A stretch of DNA of 64,000 bases, from contig PLZG01000098.1 of the NCBI GenBank assembly GCA_003152075.1, positions 1-64,000 on the forward strand, given 5' to 3'. Every line of letters starts with the position of its first letter. The first letter of the stretch is position 1. Made by a program: the position numbers and the translations under genes. The notes under the pieces were generated by a model. That model searched no databases. It saw nothing but the letters and a program-made list of their open reading frames with translations, and had not been told where the DNA came from. Shown here in pieces: positions 41,222 to 52,519 of the stretch. The DNA comes from a candidate division FCPU426 bacterium. GTDB lineage: Bacteria; Oederibacteriota; Muellerivitia; Muellerivitales; Muellerivitaceae.

Positions 41222-44200
41222 CTATTCGATCAATTCCCCTTCGTCCTTCTTGGGAGGCTGAGGAGCGGCGTTTAATCCACCGGGAGGCACACCGGGGGCG
41301 GGAGGCTTGGGAGCTCCGGCCGGTGGCGCACCGGGCATAGGGGGTCTTGGCACGGGAGGCTTCACTTCCGTCTTCATTCCATCGGCGCTGTCTAAATCCA
41401 AAACTCCCGGGGCGGGGGCAGGTTTCAACCCGGTTGGAACTACTTTAGGCGGCATACCAGGCGCCCCTGAGGGCGCACCCGGAGTCAGAGGCATAGCTGG
41501 TCTGGGTGGAGCAGCCATTCCAGGGGCGGCGGCTGGAGCTCCGGGCATGGTAGGCCTTGGGGCCATAGGAGGCGGTCCACTGGGTGGAACTCCCGGTACG
41601 GGTGGTCTTGGAGCCGCTGGCAAACCCCCCATTGAGGGGGTTCCGGGCGCACCCATCCCAGCGGGAGGTGGCACGGCTGGCCTTGGCGGCATCGAGGGCA
41701 TTCCAGCGGGAGGGGCTACTGGTTTTTTGTCGATCAAGGCATCCAATAGGCCACCACCGGGAGCAGGGGGTTTAGGTGCGGAAGCGGGTGCCGGCATGCC
41801 CCCCGATAAAGGGGTCCCGGGCATAGCTGGCCTGGGTGGGACCCCCAAAGAGGGGGTTCCGGGCATACCTGAAGGAGCTCCGGCCGATGGAGCCGCACTT
41901 GGCGCGGGAGACGGTGGTTTGCCGGAAATGAGCGCATCCAACATTCCAGTTCCAGCAGGGGCCGGGGGTTTAGGCAGGCCGGGTGAACCCACGGGGACAC
42001 CGGGCATCGTCGGAACGGCAGGCTTCGGCAATCCAGGCGTTCCCATCGCGGGAGGGACCCCCATAGAGGGGGTCCCGGGCATACCAGCTGGCCTGGGTAA
42101 CCCAGGCGGCGCCATTCCAGGAACCCCTGGCCTTGGTAAGCCGGGTGCTCCCATCCCGGGAGGAGGAGGTTTGGGTAATCCCATTCCTGGCGCCATACCG
42201 GGAACGGCGGCCTTGGGCGCTACTGCTCCCAAGGTGGGTGTTACACCCGCTTTGAGACCCGGGGCCGTCACCGAGGGTGAAGCCCCCACCATGGGGGCAG
42301 GCATATCGCCCGGCTTGTTCCATTTCGTTGGGAAAGTCAGGATAAGTTTAGTGCCCGGGTCCGCTTTTTCGGCCACCGCTCCCCCGCCGTGGGAAGCCAG
42401 GATGGTTTTTATCAGGGCGAACTTGAGCCCCGTGCCCGCCAACTGGGGCGAGCCGGGATGTTTAGGATCGTAGAACTCGTCAAACAATTTGGGGAGGCTT
42501 TCCGGAGTGACCATCAAACCGGGGTCATTCACCGTCACCTTCACCAGACTGCCCAAAGGCTCAACGAGAATGGTAATAGAGGAAGCCCTGGGGGCGTCTT
42601 TGATGATTTGCAAGTAAAGGATGTTCCACAACTGGTTGAAACGCCTGCGGACAATGGGAACCTTGGGGAGGGTGCCCTTGACCTCCACCTTAATCTTGAT
42701 GTTCTTCACCTCGGCTTGGGCCTGGAAGTTGAAGGCAAGCCCCTCGATTTCAGAAGCGAGATTTACCTCTTCCGGAACGGAGCTCTCCTGCTCGATTTCC
42801 ACCTGGTAGATATCCACCAGGTCGTTGATGAATTTTTCCAAGCGGGCGGAACGGTTAATGACCATTCCCAGGAATTCCTGTTGTTTCTCGTTGATGCCGC
42901 CCTGGGAGGCTCCCAAGGCCGAGGAAACATAACCCTTGATGATGCCCAAAGTGGTCTTGAGTTCTTCCGACATGGTTCGAATGGCCGCGGCCCTTACCTG
43001 TGAGACTTTGATGGCTGAGGAAGCTCCGACGGCCTCTAAAAGCTTGGCCTCCATTGCCTTCAACTGGGCTTCCGCTTTTAACTGGGCTTCCTTGAACTTC
43101 AATTCGGTTTCCGCTTTGGATTGGTCCGTGGAGGTAATCTGCGCTTTTAATTTACCGATTTCCCCCTTGGCCTGTTCGGTTTGGTTTCGAAGGCCTTCCG
43201 ACATGCTTTTGAGGGCGTCCATTTCCTTAAGCTTGTCGTTCAATAGCTGGTTCTTTTCATTTAGCTCGTTGCGGGTGGCCTGGGCTTGTTGTTGGGCGGC
43301 GGCGACCTGGCCGGCCGCTTCCTTAGTTTTGGCGTCCACTTGGGCGGCTCCGCGCCTGAGGGCTTCCTCTTTTTCCTGGTTGGCAGCTTGTTTTTCCTTC
43401 TCGAGTTTATCCATCAGCATGGCGGCGGCCTGGACCACTTGGCCCACCTCATCCTTGCCGAAACGGCGAACCGTATCCGCGGTTAAGGGGCCCTTGTCGT
43501 TGGCGGCGTTCAAAATCGCGCCGCTGGCTTTGCGGAGGGGGCTCAAAATAAGCCCGAAGAAAATAATCCCAACGATACAAACCCATCCGAGAGTCCCAAA
43601 AAACGCAATTATGATGATCGTGCCCGTGGGAGTCTGGAAAAATTGTGGCAGGTTTTCCAGGGAAGGGGCGGTTGATTTGGAGGAGGAGGCCGGCGATGAC
43701 GGCTGAAGGATGGAGGATGGGAATGTATGGACGATTCCAAACTTAGCGAATACCGGCGCCCAAACACCGGAAACCTGGTCGGGATTGAACTTGGAGCTGC
43801 TTCTCTTGTTGGCCAAGTCGTCCTGGGCGACAGCAAGCCAGCCTTCTTGGTTGGGATTGAAGTTGGTCCCTACTTTCGCCGGATTCGTGTCGTAGAAAAT
43901 ATTCCCCGACCCCGCTTCCAAAAGGAATATATCGCCGCCCTTCGGGTCCATATGACGGAAAAAATCCGCGAGGCTGATGATGGCTTCAACAATGGAAGGT
44001 GTGTTGGTGGAAACGGCAAAGACGAAAGCCGGGTAACCCAATTTCAAAGTGTAAAAAAGATGGGGCTTTCCGCCGTTGCTCTTTAACTTTTCGACCGTTT
44101 TTTGGAATTCCTCACTAGCCCCATAAGAGGGGTCCGTGATAAGAGACGGAGAAGCCGGAACGGTTCTTTCCACCTTTCCCGTTGGCGATAGCACCACGAT

Positions 44201-44494
44201 CCCGGATATCCCCTGATGGGTTTTAATAAAGGTATCTAGTTGGGCGTCGCTGTTTTGAGCGGTAAGATTCGGGATTTCGGCGTTAATTTTATCAATGGCG
44301 GCGGCCATGGAGTTAGCCATGGTATCCACTTCCGTTTTTAGGAGAGGAAGGGCGGCCTGGACCGCGGCCGTGTTAATGGCGGGGGATTTGGGCGCCGGAG
44401 CCTGGTTGAAAAGAATCCAAAAATAAACGCCCGTCAGGCCCAGGACAGGCAGGATACCGATGAAAAAGAGGGCTTGGTAATACTTGCTTTTCAC
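41222..44494 (-). CDS. Degenerate histidine kinase with 365-residue Pro/Gly-rich tail
   Basis: 1090 residues, GTG start at 44494 with AAAGGA. Order: membrane span (8-28), extracytoplasmic Cache-like sensor (about 40-285), second span (about 300-322), HAMP (to about 375), Glu/Lys/Ala coiled coil (about 375-490), then a HisKA-like helix and ATPase-like domain (to about 720). Glu510 in RTMSEELKTTLG occupies the phosphoacceptor His place. The N-box reads NILYLQIIK, lacking the key Asn, while VNDPG and GTGLKFALIK of the G boxes are partly kept. The tail (725-1090) is MPGTPSMGVPP-like repeats. It may bind a partner rather than transfer phosphate. The gene follows gyrA by 124 bp. Confidence 0.75.
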   Translation of the reverse strand: MKSKYYQALFFIGILPVLGLTGVYFWILFNQAPAPKSPAINTAAVQAALPLLKTEVDTMANSMAAAIDKINAEIPNLTAQNSDAQLDTFIKTHQGISGIVVLSPTGKVERTVPASPSLITDPSYGASEEFQKTVEKLKSNGGKPHLFYTLKLGYPAFVFAVSTNTPSIVEAIISLADFFRHMDPKGGDIFLLEAGSGNIFYDTNPAKVGTNFNPNQEGWLAVAQDDLANKRSSSKFNPDQVSGVWAPVFAKFGIVHTFPSSILQPSSPASSSKSTAPSLENLPQFFQTPTGTIIIIAFFGTLGWVCIVGIIFFGLILSPLRKASGAILNAANDKGPLTADTVRRFGKDEVGQVVQAAAMLMDKLEKEKQAANQEKEEALRRGAAQVDAKTKEAAGQVAAAQQQAQATRNELNEKNQLLNDKLKEMDALKSMSEGLRNQTEQAKGEIGKLKAQITSTDQSKAETELKFKEAQLKAEAQLKAMEAKLLEAVGASSAIKVSQVRAAAIRTMSEELKTTLGIIKGYVSSALGASQGGINEKQQEFLGMVINRSARLEKFINDLVDIYQVEIEQESSVPEEVNLASEIEGLAFNFQAQAEVKNIKIKVEVKGTLPKVPIVRRRFNQLWNILYLQIIKDAPRASSITILVEPLGSLVKVTVNDPGLMVTPESLPKLFDEFYDPKHPGSPQLAGTGLKFALIKTILASHGGGAVAEKADPGTKLILTFPTKWNKPGDMPAPMVGASPSVTAPGLKAGVTPTLGAVAPKAAVPGMAPGMGLPKPPPPGMGAPGLPRPGVPGMAPPGLPRPAGMPGTPSMGVPPAMGTPGLPKPAVPTMPGVPVGSPGLPKPPAPAGTGMLDALISGKPPSPAPSAAPSAGAPSGMPGTPSLGVPPRPAMPGTPLSGGMPAPASAPKPPAPGGGLLDALIDKKPVAPPAGMPSMPPRPAVPPPAGMGAPGTPSMGGLPAAPRPPVPGVPPSGPPPMAPRPTMPGAPAAAPGMAAPPRPAMPLTPGAPSGAPGMPPKVVPTGLKPAPAPGVLDLDSADGMKTEVKPPVPRPPMPGAPPAGAPKPPAPGVPPGGLNAAPQPPKKDEGELIE

Positions 44495-44545
44495 TTACAG
44501 TCCTTTAGACAACGTCTTGAACAACAAAAAAAATTTTAAGTTTTG

Positions 44546-44618
44546 GGTTTCAAATTCTAAATTGTGAAAGATTTTTTAATCAAAAAATTAAAAAATCTCA
44601 TTAATTCAAAATTCATAA
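44546..44618. repeat. AT-rich spacer repeat, copy between gyrA and the kinase gene
   Basis: gattttttaatcaaaaaattaaaaaatc forms an A/T-rich hairpin, then ctcattaattcaaaattcataatta. A close copy lies at 47221-47276 between gyrB and gyrA. Both come right after a stop codon on the minus strand, so they may act as weak terminators or processing sites between the gyrase genes. Confidence 0.6.
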
Positions 44619-47174
44619 TTATTTTTTAACTTCGACTTCCTCGTCTTTGGGCACGTTTACGACGGAAACCAAATGGTCGTCATCGCCCATTTTAATCAAA
44701 CGCACCCCTTGCGCCAAACGTCCCGTGGTCTTTATTTCCTTTACCCGCTGGCGAATGACTTTACCCTCAGCCGTCATAGCGATGATCTCGTCCTCATCCC
44801 CCACCGCCGTGATGCTGATGGCGAGGCCGTTTTTAGCGGTCGTTTTGATGTTCAGGATGCCCTTTCCGCCCCTGCCCTGCCGGCGGTAGGCTTTCAAGAG
44901 GGTACGCTTGCCGTAGCCCTTGGTCGTGGCCGTCAGGAGTGATTTGCCTTCCTTGACCACTTCCATCCCGATCACCATGTCATTCTTGCCAAGGCGGATA
45001 CCGCGCACGCCCTTGCCCGCACGGCCCACTTCCCTCACTTGTTTTTCCGCGAAGCGGATGCTCTTGCCCTGCTTGGTGGCGATCAGGATGTCCTGCTTGC
45101 CGTCTGTGATCCAGGCGGAAACCAGGCCGTCACCCTTGGAAAGCGTGATGGCGATGATGCCGCCGGCCCTTGGCTTGTCGAAAGCCGAGAGCAGGGTATT
45201 TTTGATGAGGCCTTGCTCAGTGGCCATGAGGATGCTGTATTTTTCCGTGAATTCTTTCACGGGAAGAACGGCTGAGATTTTTTCATTTTCACCCAGCTTC
45301 AACACGTTGGCCAGGGCCGTACCCTTGGCGTAACGGGAGGCTTCGGGGATTTCGTAAACCTTCAGCCAATGAACCTTGCCGAAACTGGTGAAGATGAGAA
45401 GGAAGTCGTGGGTCGAGGCCGTGTACATGCGCTCGATGAAGTCCTCTTCCCGGACGGTGGCGCCGGCCACACCCTTGCCGCCCCGGCGCTGCTTGTGATA
45501 AGTGTCCACCGGCATGCGCTTGATGTAACCCCCGTGGGAAAGGGTGATGACGCCTTGTTCGTCCTCAATCAAGTCCTCAACCTTGAGGTCTTCCGCCTTG
45601 CCGATGATCTGCGAGCGGCGCGGATCGGCGTACTTGGTTTTGATCTCGGCCAGCTCATCCTTGATGACCTGCCAGAGTTTCTTTTCCGATCCCAGAATGC
45701 CTTTCAAGACTTCGATGGTCTTGATGATTTCCTTGTACTCTTCCTCGATCTTCTTGATTTCCAAGCCGGTCAATTGGCGTAATTGCATTTCCAGGATGGC
45801 CTGGGCTTGGATGGCCGAGAGGTCGAAATTTTCGATGAGGGCGGTTTTGGCCTCGTCCGTGGATTTGGAAGCGCGGATGGTCTTGATGACCTTGTCCAGG
45901 TTGTCCACGGCAATTCTTAAGCCCTCCAAGATATGGGCGCGCTTTTCGGCCTTGTCCAAGTCGAACTTGGTGCGGCGGATGACCACTTCTTTGCGGTGCT
46001 CCAGGTAATGATAGAGAAGGCCCTTGAGGTTCAGCACGCGTGGCTGGCCGTTGACGAGCGCCAGCATGATGATGCCGAAGGAAGTGCGTAAGGAGGTTTG
46101 AGTCAAAAGGTTGTTCAAAACAACCTGGGCGTTCATGTTCTTGGAAACTTCAATGACAACGCGCATGCCGTCACGGTCGGACTCGTCACGGAGGTCGGTG
46201 ATGCCTTCCATCTTCTTGTCGCGCACCAGCTCGGCGATTTTCTCGATGAGTTGGGCCTTGTTCACCTGATAGGGAAGCTCGGAAATGATGATGCGTTCGC
46301 GGTCTTTCTTGTCGACTTCCACGCCGGCTTTCGCCTGCATGCGCACGCTTCCCCGCCCCGTGGTGTAAGCCTCGTGGATTCCCTCTCGACCTAAAATGAA
46401 CCCACCCGTCGGAAAGTCCGGCCCTTGGATGAATTTGATGAGGTCCTTAACGGTGGCTTCGGGGTGGTCAATGAGATGGTTTAATCCGTCGATCACTTCC
46501 CCCAGGTTGTGGGGCGGAACGTTGGTGGCCATACCCACGGCGATACCCGTGGAACCGTTGACGAGGAAATTGGGGAAAGCGCAAGGCAAGACCAGCGGTT
46601 CTTCGCGCGTGTTGTCATAGTTGGGAACGAAATCGACGGTGTTCTTGTCGATATCCTTCAGGAGCTCTTCGGCGAGGGGCGACATGCGTACTTCCGTGTA
46701 ACGTTCGGCGGCAGGTGGATCCCCGTCGATGGAACCGAAGTTACCCTGACCGTCGACCAGCACGTAGCGCATGGAAAAATCCTGCGCCAAACGGACGATG
46801 GTGTCGTAGACCGAGGCGGTGCCGTGGGGATGGTAATTACCCGTGACGTCACCCGTGACCTTGGCCGATTTACGATAAGGCTTCTTGGAGGTCAAACTTA
46901 GGTCGTGCATTCCCATGAAAATACGGCGATGGACGGGCTTGAGACCGTCACGAACGTCCGGAAGCGCGCGGCCCACGATGACGCTCATGGCGTAATCGAG
47001 GTAGGAATCCTTCATCTCGTTTTCGATATCCGTCGAGACGATATTTCCCCGATTTGGGTCGCCGCTATCGCCGCCCGTGGCGGGAGGCGGATTCTTACCC
47101 GGCGGGATCTGGTCGTTCCCGTTGTCCTGGGGTTCCTTTGGGGCGCTTTCTTTTTTCTTTTTCAACCTGGCCAT
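44619..47174 (-). CDS. gyrA: DNA gyrase subunit A
   Basis: 851 residues. It cuts and rejoins DNA in the gyrase A2B2 complex. The active-site tyrosine is in AAERYTEVRMS near residue 159, and the GyrA-box QRRGGKG is at about 566. Six-blade C-terminal wrapping domain follows. An extra 45-residue acidic/Pro N-terminus precedes the usual start. In the quinolone-pocket helix HPHGTASVYDT, positions equivalent to E. coli 82 and 83 are Thr and Ala instead of Asp and Ser. AAAGGA precedes the ATG. gyrB is immediately upstream. Confidence 0.97.
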   Translation of the reverse strand: MARLKKKKESAPKEPQDNGNDQIPPGKNPPPATGGDSGDPNRGNIVSTDIENEMKDSYLDYAMSVIVGRALPDVRDGLKPVHRRIFMGMHDLSLTSKKPYRKSAKVTGDVTGNYHPHGTASVYDTIVRLAQDFSMRYVLVDGQGNFGSIDGDPPAAERYTEVRMSPLAEELLKDIDKNTVDFVPNYDNTREEPLVLPCAFPNFLVNGSTGIAVGMATNVPPHNLGEVIDGLNHLIDHPEATVKDLIKFIQGPDFPTGGFILGREGIHEAYTTGRGSVRMQAKAGVEVDKKDRERIIISELPYQVNKAQLIEKIAELVRDKKMEGITDLRDESDRDGMRVVIEVSKNMNAQVVLNNLLTQTSLRTSFGIIMLALVNGQPRVLNLKGLLYHYLEHRKEVVIRRTKFDLDKAEKRAHILEGLRIAVDNLDKVIKTIRASKSTDEAKTALIENFDLSAIQAQAILEMQLRQLTGLEIKKIEEEYKEIIKTIEVLKGILGSEKKLWQVIKDELAEIKTKYADPRRSQIIGKAEDLKVEDLIEDEQGVITLSHGGYIKRMPVDTYHKQRRGGKGVAGATVREEDFIERMYTASTHDFLLIFTSFGKVHWLKVYEIPEASRYAKGTALANVLKLGENEKISAVLPVKEFTEKYSILMATEQGLIKNTLLSAFDKPRAGGIIAITLSKGDGLVSAWITDGKQDILIATKQGKSIRFAEKQVREVGRAGKGVRGIRLGKNDMVIGMEVVKEGKSLLTATTKGYGKRTLLKAYRRQGRGGKGILNIKTTAKNGLAISITAVGDEDEIIAMTAEGKVIRQRVKEIKTTGRLAQGVRLIKMGDDDHLVSVVNVPKDEEVEVKK

Positions 47175-47220
47175 GTCATTCCTTTAAATCAATTTTGAGT
47201 TTTAAATTATGAGTTCTAGA

Positions 47221-47275
47221 GCATTTTTTAATCAAAGATTAAAAAATTTCATTAATTCAAAATTCATAATTTCCA

Positions 47276-47276
<1 letters not shown>
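47221..47276. repeat. AT-rich spacer repeat, copy between gyrB and gyrA
   Basis: Sibling of 44546-44618: cattttttaatcaaagattaaaaaat (hairpin), then ttcattaattcaaaattcataattt. Placed just downstream of the gyrB stop at 47276 and followed by gyrA after 46 bp. Confidence 0.6.
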
Positions 47277-49888
<2,612 letters not shown>

Positions 49889-49916
49889 TTATTCCTTTTG
49901 CGTTAAATACGAACCG

Positions 49917-50243
49917 TCACCGCTTCGAGCTTCGGGACAAAATTAAGTTGATACTTTTAATACCCACTTCCGGAAATTCATTTTGAAGCTTTTGCAAAAC
50001 TTCCGCTTTGCGGAAGTTCATTTCTTGCATCCAAATAGGGTGGTCGAAAGCCATTTCCACCACCCGTTTTTTTAACTCCACCCGGGTAAGGGCTTTTGAA
50101 AATTTTTCGCCCAGCACTTCCCTGCACTTCTTCTCAATCTGGAACTTCTCGAAATCATCCTTCACGCCCAGCGTTTGAAGAGCGCCTTCCAAAAGCGCGC
50201 CGACTTCGACCAATCCTTCCCGGGGCCTCTTCTTTCTTCTCAT
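49917..50243 (-). CDS. DciA-family (DUF721) replicative helicase loader-like protein
   Basis: 108 residues. The C-terminal half carries the DUF721 pattern: KCREVLGEKFSKALTRVELKKRVVEMAFDHPIWMQEMNFRKAEVLQKLQNEF. In bacteria without DnaC or DnaI this family (DciA) loads DnaB. It overlaps recF by four bases and lies just before gyrB, the common place for dciA. The N-terminus is basic (MRRKKRPREG), suited to DNA binding. Confidence 0.85.
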   Translation of the reverse strand: MRRKKRPREGLVEVGALLEGALQTLGVKDDFEKFQIEKKCREVLGEKFSKALTRVELKKRVVEMAFDHPIWMQEMNFRKAEVLQKLQNEFPEVGIKSINLILSRSSKR

Positions 50244-51361
50244 GCGCCAACCGGTCCTTCTTGCGTCATCTTGATTTGCCCCGCCTCAACCCAGAAAATC
50301 CTTGCGTTCTTGGAAGCCGCCAAAAAATCGTTCGCCGAAGTGCCCGTTAAAAAAGCCTGGCCTCCCTGTTGCAAGCGGTTCAGGAAAAAGGCCTGCCGCT
50401 TTTCATCTAATTCGGCCATCACGTCATCGAACAAAACCAATGGGGCCGTGTGACAACCCTCGGTCAACAGGGACAACTGAGCCAGCTTTAAAGCCAAAGC
50501 GCCCGTGCGTTGCTGCCCCTGGCTTCCAAACTTTCGCAAAGGCTTACCGTTCACCCATAACCCCAAGTCATCCCGGTGAGGCCCCACCACCGTGACACCC
50601 CTGGCCAATTCTTCCCTTCGGGCTTGCGCCAAAGCCTGAAGCATTCTTTCCTTCAAGGATCCTTCGTTATTCTCCAAGGGTAATTGCGGTTCATACCTCA
50701 CTTCAAAATTTTCCGCGCCGCCTGTTAAATCCTTTAGCGCCTGCCCGGCAAATTCCGAAAGCCGTCGCGCGACCTCAGCTCGCTTAATTATCAAGGCCGC
50801 CCCGTGTTCAGCCAGGGGTTCGTCCCAAATCACTAATTGGGCTTCCACATTGGGAATCTTCTGGCGCAAGAGGGAATTGCGCTGCTTTAAAGTCCGCTCA
50901 TACTGCTGAAAGTGACCCAGGTACCCCTGGTCCATTTGAAGAATCGTCACATCCAAGTAGCGCCGTCTTAAGGCGGGCCCACCCTTTACTAAAAACAAAT
51001 CGTCGGGTGAAAAAACTACCGCCGGCAAGCGGCCCAAAAGGGAAGAGAGCTTTTTTTGCTTCTTGCCGTTCACGAGAAGGACTTTATTTTTTTCCTTTCG
51101 AAGCTCCAGCTGGATTTGTTCTTGGCCTTCTTCCTGTTGCAATACCCCTTCAATAGCTCCAGCTTCTTGGTTGAACTGGATCATTTCTTCGTCCGCTGCG
51201 GCACGAAAAGACCGGGTAGTGGAGAGACAATAAAGGGCTTCCAGTATATTGGTCTTGCCCTGGGCGTTAGAACCTAGGAAGAGATTCAGCTGCGGGTGAA
51301 ACCCCACCTCCATGGACTGGTAATTTCGAAAATGGGAAAGCCGTAGGGAGCTAACATGCAC
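50240..51361 (-). CDS. recF: DNA replication and repair protein RecF
   Basis: 373 residues. It is an SMC-like ATPase that loads RecA at gaps with RecO and RecR. Walker A is GSNAQGKTNILEALYCLS (about 30-47), the signature region is KFGSQGQQRTGALALKLAQL and Walker B is LVLFDDVMAELDEKRQAFFL. The start is the first ATG after a 430-bp intergenic region that carries candidate origin features. dnaN, which usually precedes recF, is absent. Confidence 0.95.
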   Translation of the reverse strand: MHVSSLRLSHFRNYQSMEVGFHPQLNLFLGSNAQGKTNILEALYCLSTTRSFRAAADEEMIQFNQEAGAIEGVLQQEEGQEQIQLELRKEKNKVLLVNGKKQKKLSSLLGRLPAVVFSPDDLFLVKGGPALRRRYLDVTILQMDQGYLGHFQQYERTLKQRNSLLRQKIPNVEAQLVIWDEPLAEHGAALIIKRAEVARRLSEFAGQALKDLTGGAENFEVRYEPQLPLENNEGSLKERMLQALAQARREELARGVTVVGPHRDDLGLWVNGKPLRKFGSQGQQRTGALALKLAQLSLLTEGCHTAPLVLFDDVMAELDEKRQAFFLNRLQQGGQAFLTGTSANDFLAASKNARIFWVEAGQIKMTQEGPVGA

Positions 51362-51790
51362 TCATCTGCCTCTTATTAAATGTCATCCCAAGGCCCAAAG
51401 GACTTGGGATCAAATGGTGGTCTTCAGTGGCAAAAAAGGGCCTCAAGGGCCCAAATAGATGAAAAAAGGGAAGCTTTTGCGTTGGATAAGCGTCTCTAAA
51501 ACGTTGTTATTATAGCCGTGAGAGGGGTGAAATGCAGTTTAAAAAAGATGATATTTCCTATCTTTTTAAATAACCTTTTTAATATATGCATAAAAAATTA
51601 AACATAATATAAAAGCCGTTTTTGGTTTATTTTATAGGGATTTGAAAGGAACTTGGATCGTTGTTCCACATGGAACTAAAGGCCGCCATTTGCTATTCGT
51701 TCTTCCTCGTACGCTTTAGTTTTAAATATTTTCCAAATGGTCAAGAATTGGGGAGAGGACGACGAACGGTAGAGGACAAACAACTGTTAT
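51362..51790. other. Intergenic region rsmG-recF: AT-rich patch, parS-like site, weak DnaA-box matches
   Basis: 429 bp without a gene. From recF upward: a hairpin atcccaag/cttgggat at 51384-51409; a perfect minus-strand TATAAT at 51514-51509 that could serve recF; a strongly A/T-rich patch at 51535-51640; and the 15-mer TGTTCCACATGGAAC at 51662-51676. One-mismatch DnaA-box-like sequences occur just inside the rsmG end (51825-51833 and 51855-51863). This is a possible chromosomal origin, but the box evidence is weak. Confidence 0.45.
51662..51676 (+). promoter_or_regulatory. parS-like palindrome, copy 1
   Basis: TGTTCCACATGGAAC: arms GTTCCA and TGGAAC around CA. Bacterial parS is TGTTTCACGTGAAACA, so layout and 11 of the first 15 positions agree. 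The same 15-mer in opposite orientation is copy 2 at 54546-54560. Origin-proximal parS sites are standard in chromosomes with ParABS. Confidence 0.55.
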
Positions 51791-52519
51791 TTAAAGTGGA
51801 TGTTTCGAAGGTTGTCCAACAGAGCGTGGATAAGTGTCGGGAGTTTTCCCCAATTTTTCCACAAAAACAATTGAACGTGACTGATTTAAACCGGGGAGGG
51901 AATATCCCATTTTTTTAACGATTCGGCATTGAAGGGTCTCGATGGCCTTTTGAGCTTTATCCACGATTTTCAGTTGGTCTTCCGTCATCCAATTCACAAG
52001 ATATCCACCGGTTTTCAAGAGGGGAAGGGCATATTCCAAAAGTACCGGAAAATCAGCAACTGCCCTCGCGGTGATTCCATCCCAGCTTTCGCGAGTGCGA
52101 GGATCACGGCCAAGTTCTTCGGCTCGGCCTGTAAGCGTTTTGGCCTTCCACCCTGCGGCTTGAAGACATTCTTCCAGCGCTTTGGTTTTCTTGGCCACCG
52201 AATCCATCAAAGTGACTTCGATTTGAGGGAAGGCGGCAATCAGGACAGCTCCGGGAAATCCGCAACCTGTCCCCAAATCCATCCACCGTCTCTCAATCTT
52301 GGCCAAAGGCTTTACTTCCTTCAGAACATAAGCCGAATCCAGCAAGTGGAAATTCAGGAACGCCCCGTCTTCGGTCCATCTGGTCAAATTCAGGGTTTCG
52401 TTAATTTGAAGCATCTTGAGGGAGAACCGAGTTAAGGCAGAGAGGGAATCAAGGGTGAAATAATCGGCCAGCCCAACTTTTTGAAGGGCTTCCCCGACCT
52501 TTTCAGGGGTTAGGCTCAA
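51791..52519 (-). CDS. rsmG: 16S rRNA (guanine527-N7)-methyltransferase
   Basis: 242 residues. It uses SAM to make m7G527 in 16S rRNA. Motif I is WMDLGTGCGFPGAVLIAAFP near residue 79, followed by VTLMDSVAKKTKALEE, and ITARAVADFPVLLEYALPLLKTGG matches the family centre. Its ATG overlaps the mnmG stop by four bases, the usual mnmG-rsmG coupling. About 20 extra residues at the C-terminus are not conserved. Confidence 0.95.
   Translation of the reverse strand: MSLTPEKVGEALQKVGLADYFTLDSLSALTRFSLKMLQINETLNLTRWTEDGAFLNFHLLDSAYVLKEVKPLAKIERRWMDLGTGCGFPGAVLIAAFPQIEVTLMDSVAKKTKALEECLQAAGWKAKTLTGRAEELGRDPRTRESWDGITARAVADFPVLLEYALPLLKTGGYLVNWMTEDQLKIVDKAQKAIETLQCRIVKKMGYSLPGLNQSRSIVFVEKLGKTPDTYPRSVGQPSKHPL

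Noticed and set aside
41307-42473. Long plus-strand open frame rich in Gly (388 codons)
   Set aside because: It is the antisense shadow of the Pro/Gly tail of the kinase-like protein; Pro codons CCN read as Gly on the other strand.
51825-51863. Definite oriC DnaA boxes
   Set aside because: Only two one-mismatch boxes, inside the end of rsmG, and no cluster. Kept as a weak hint only.
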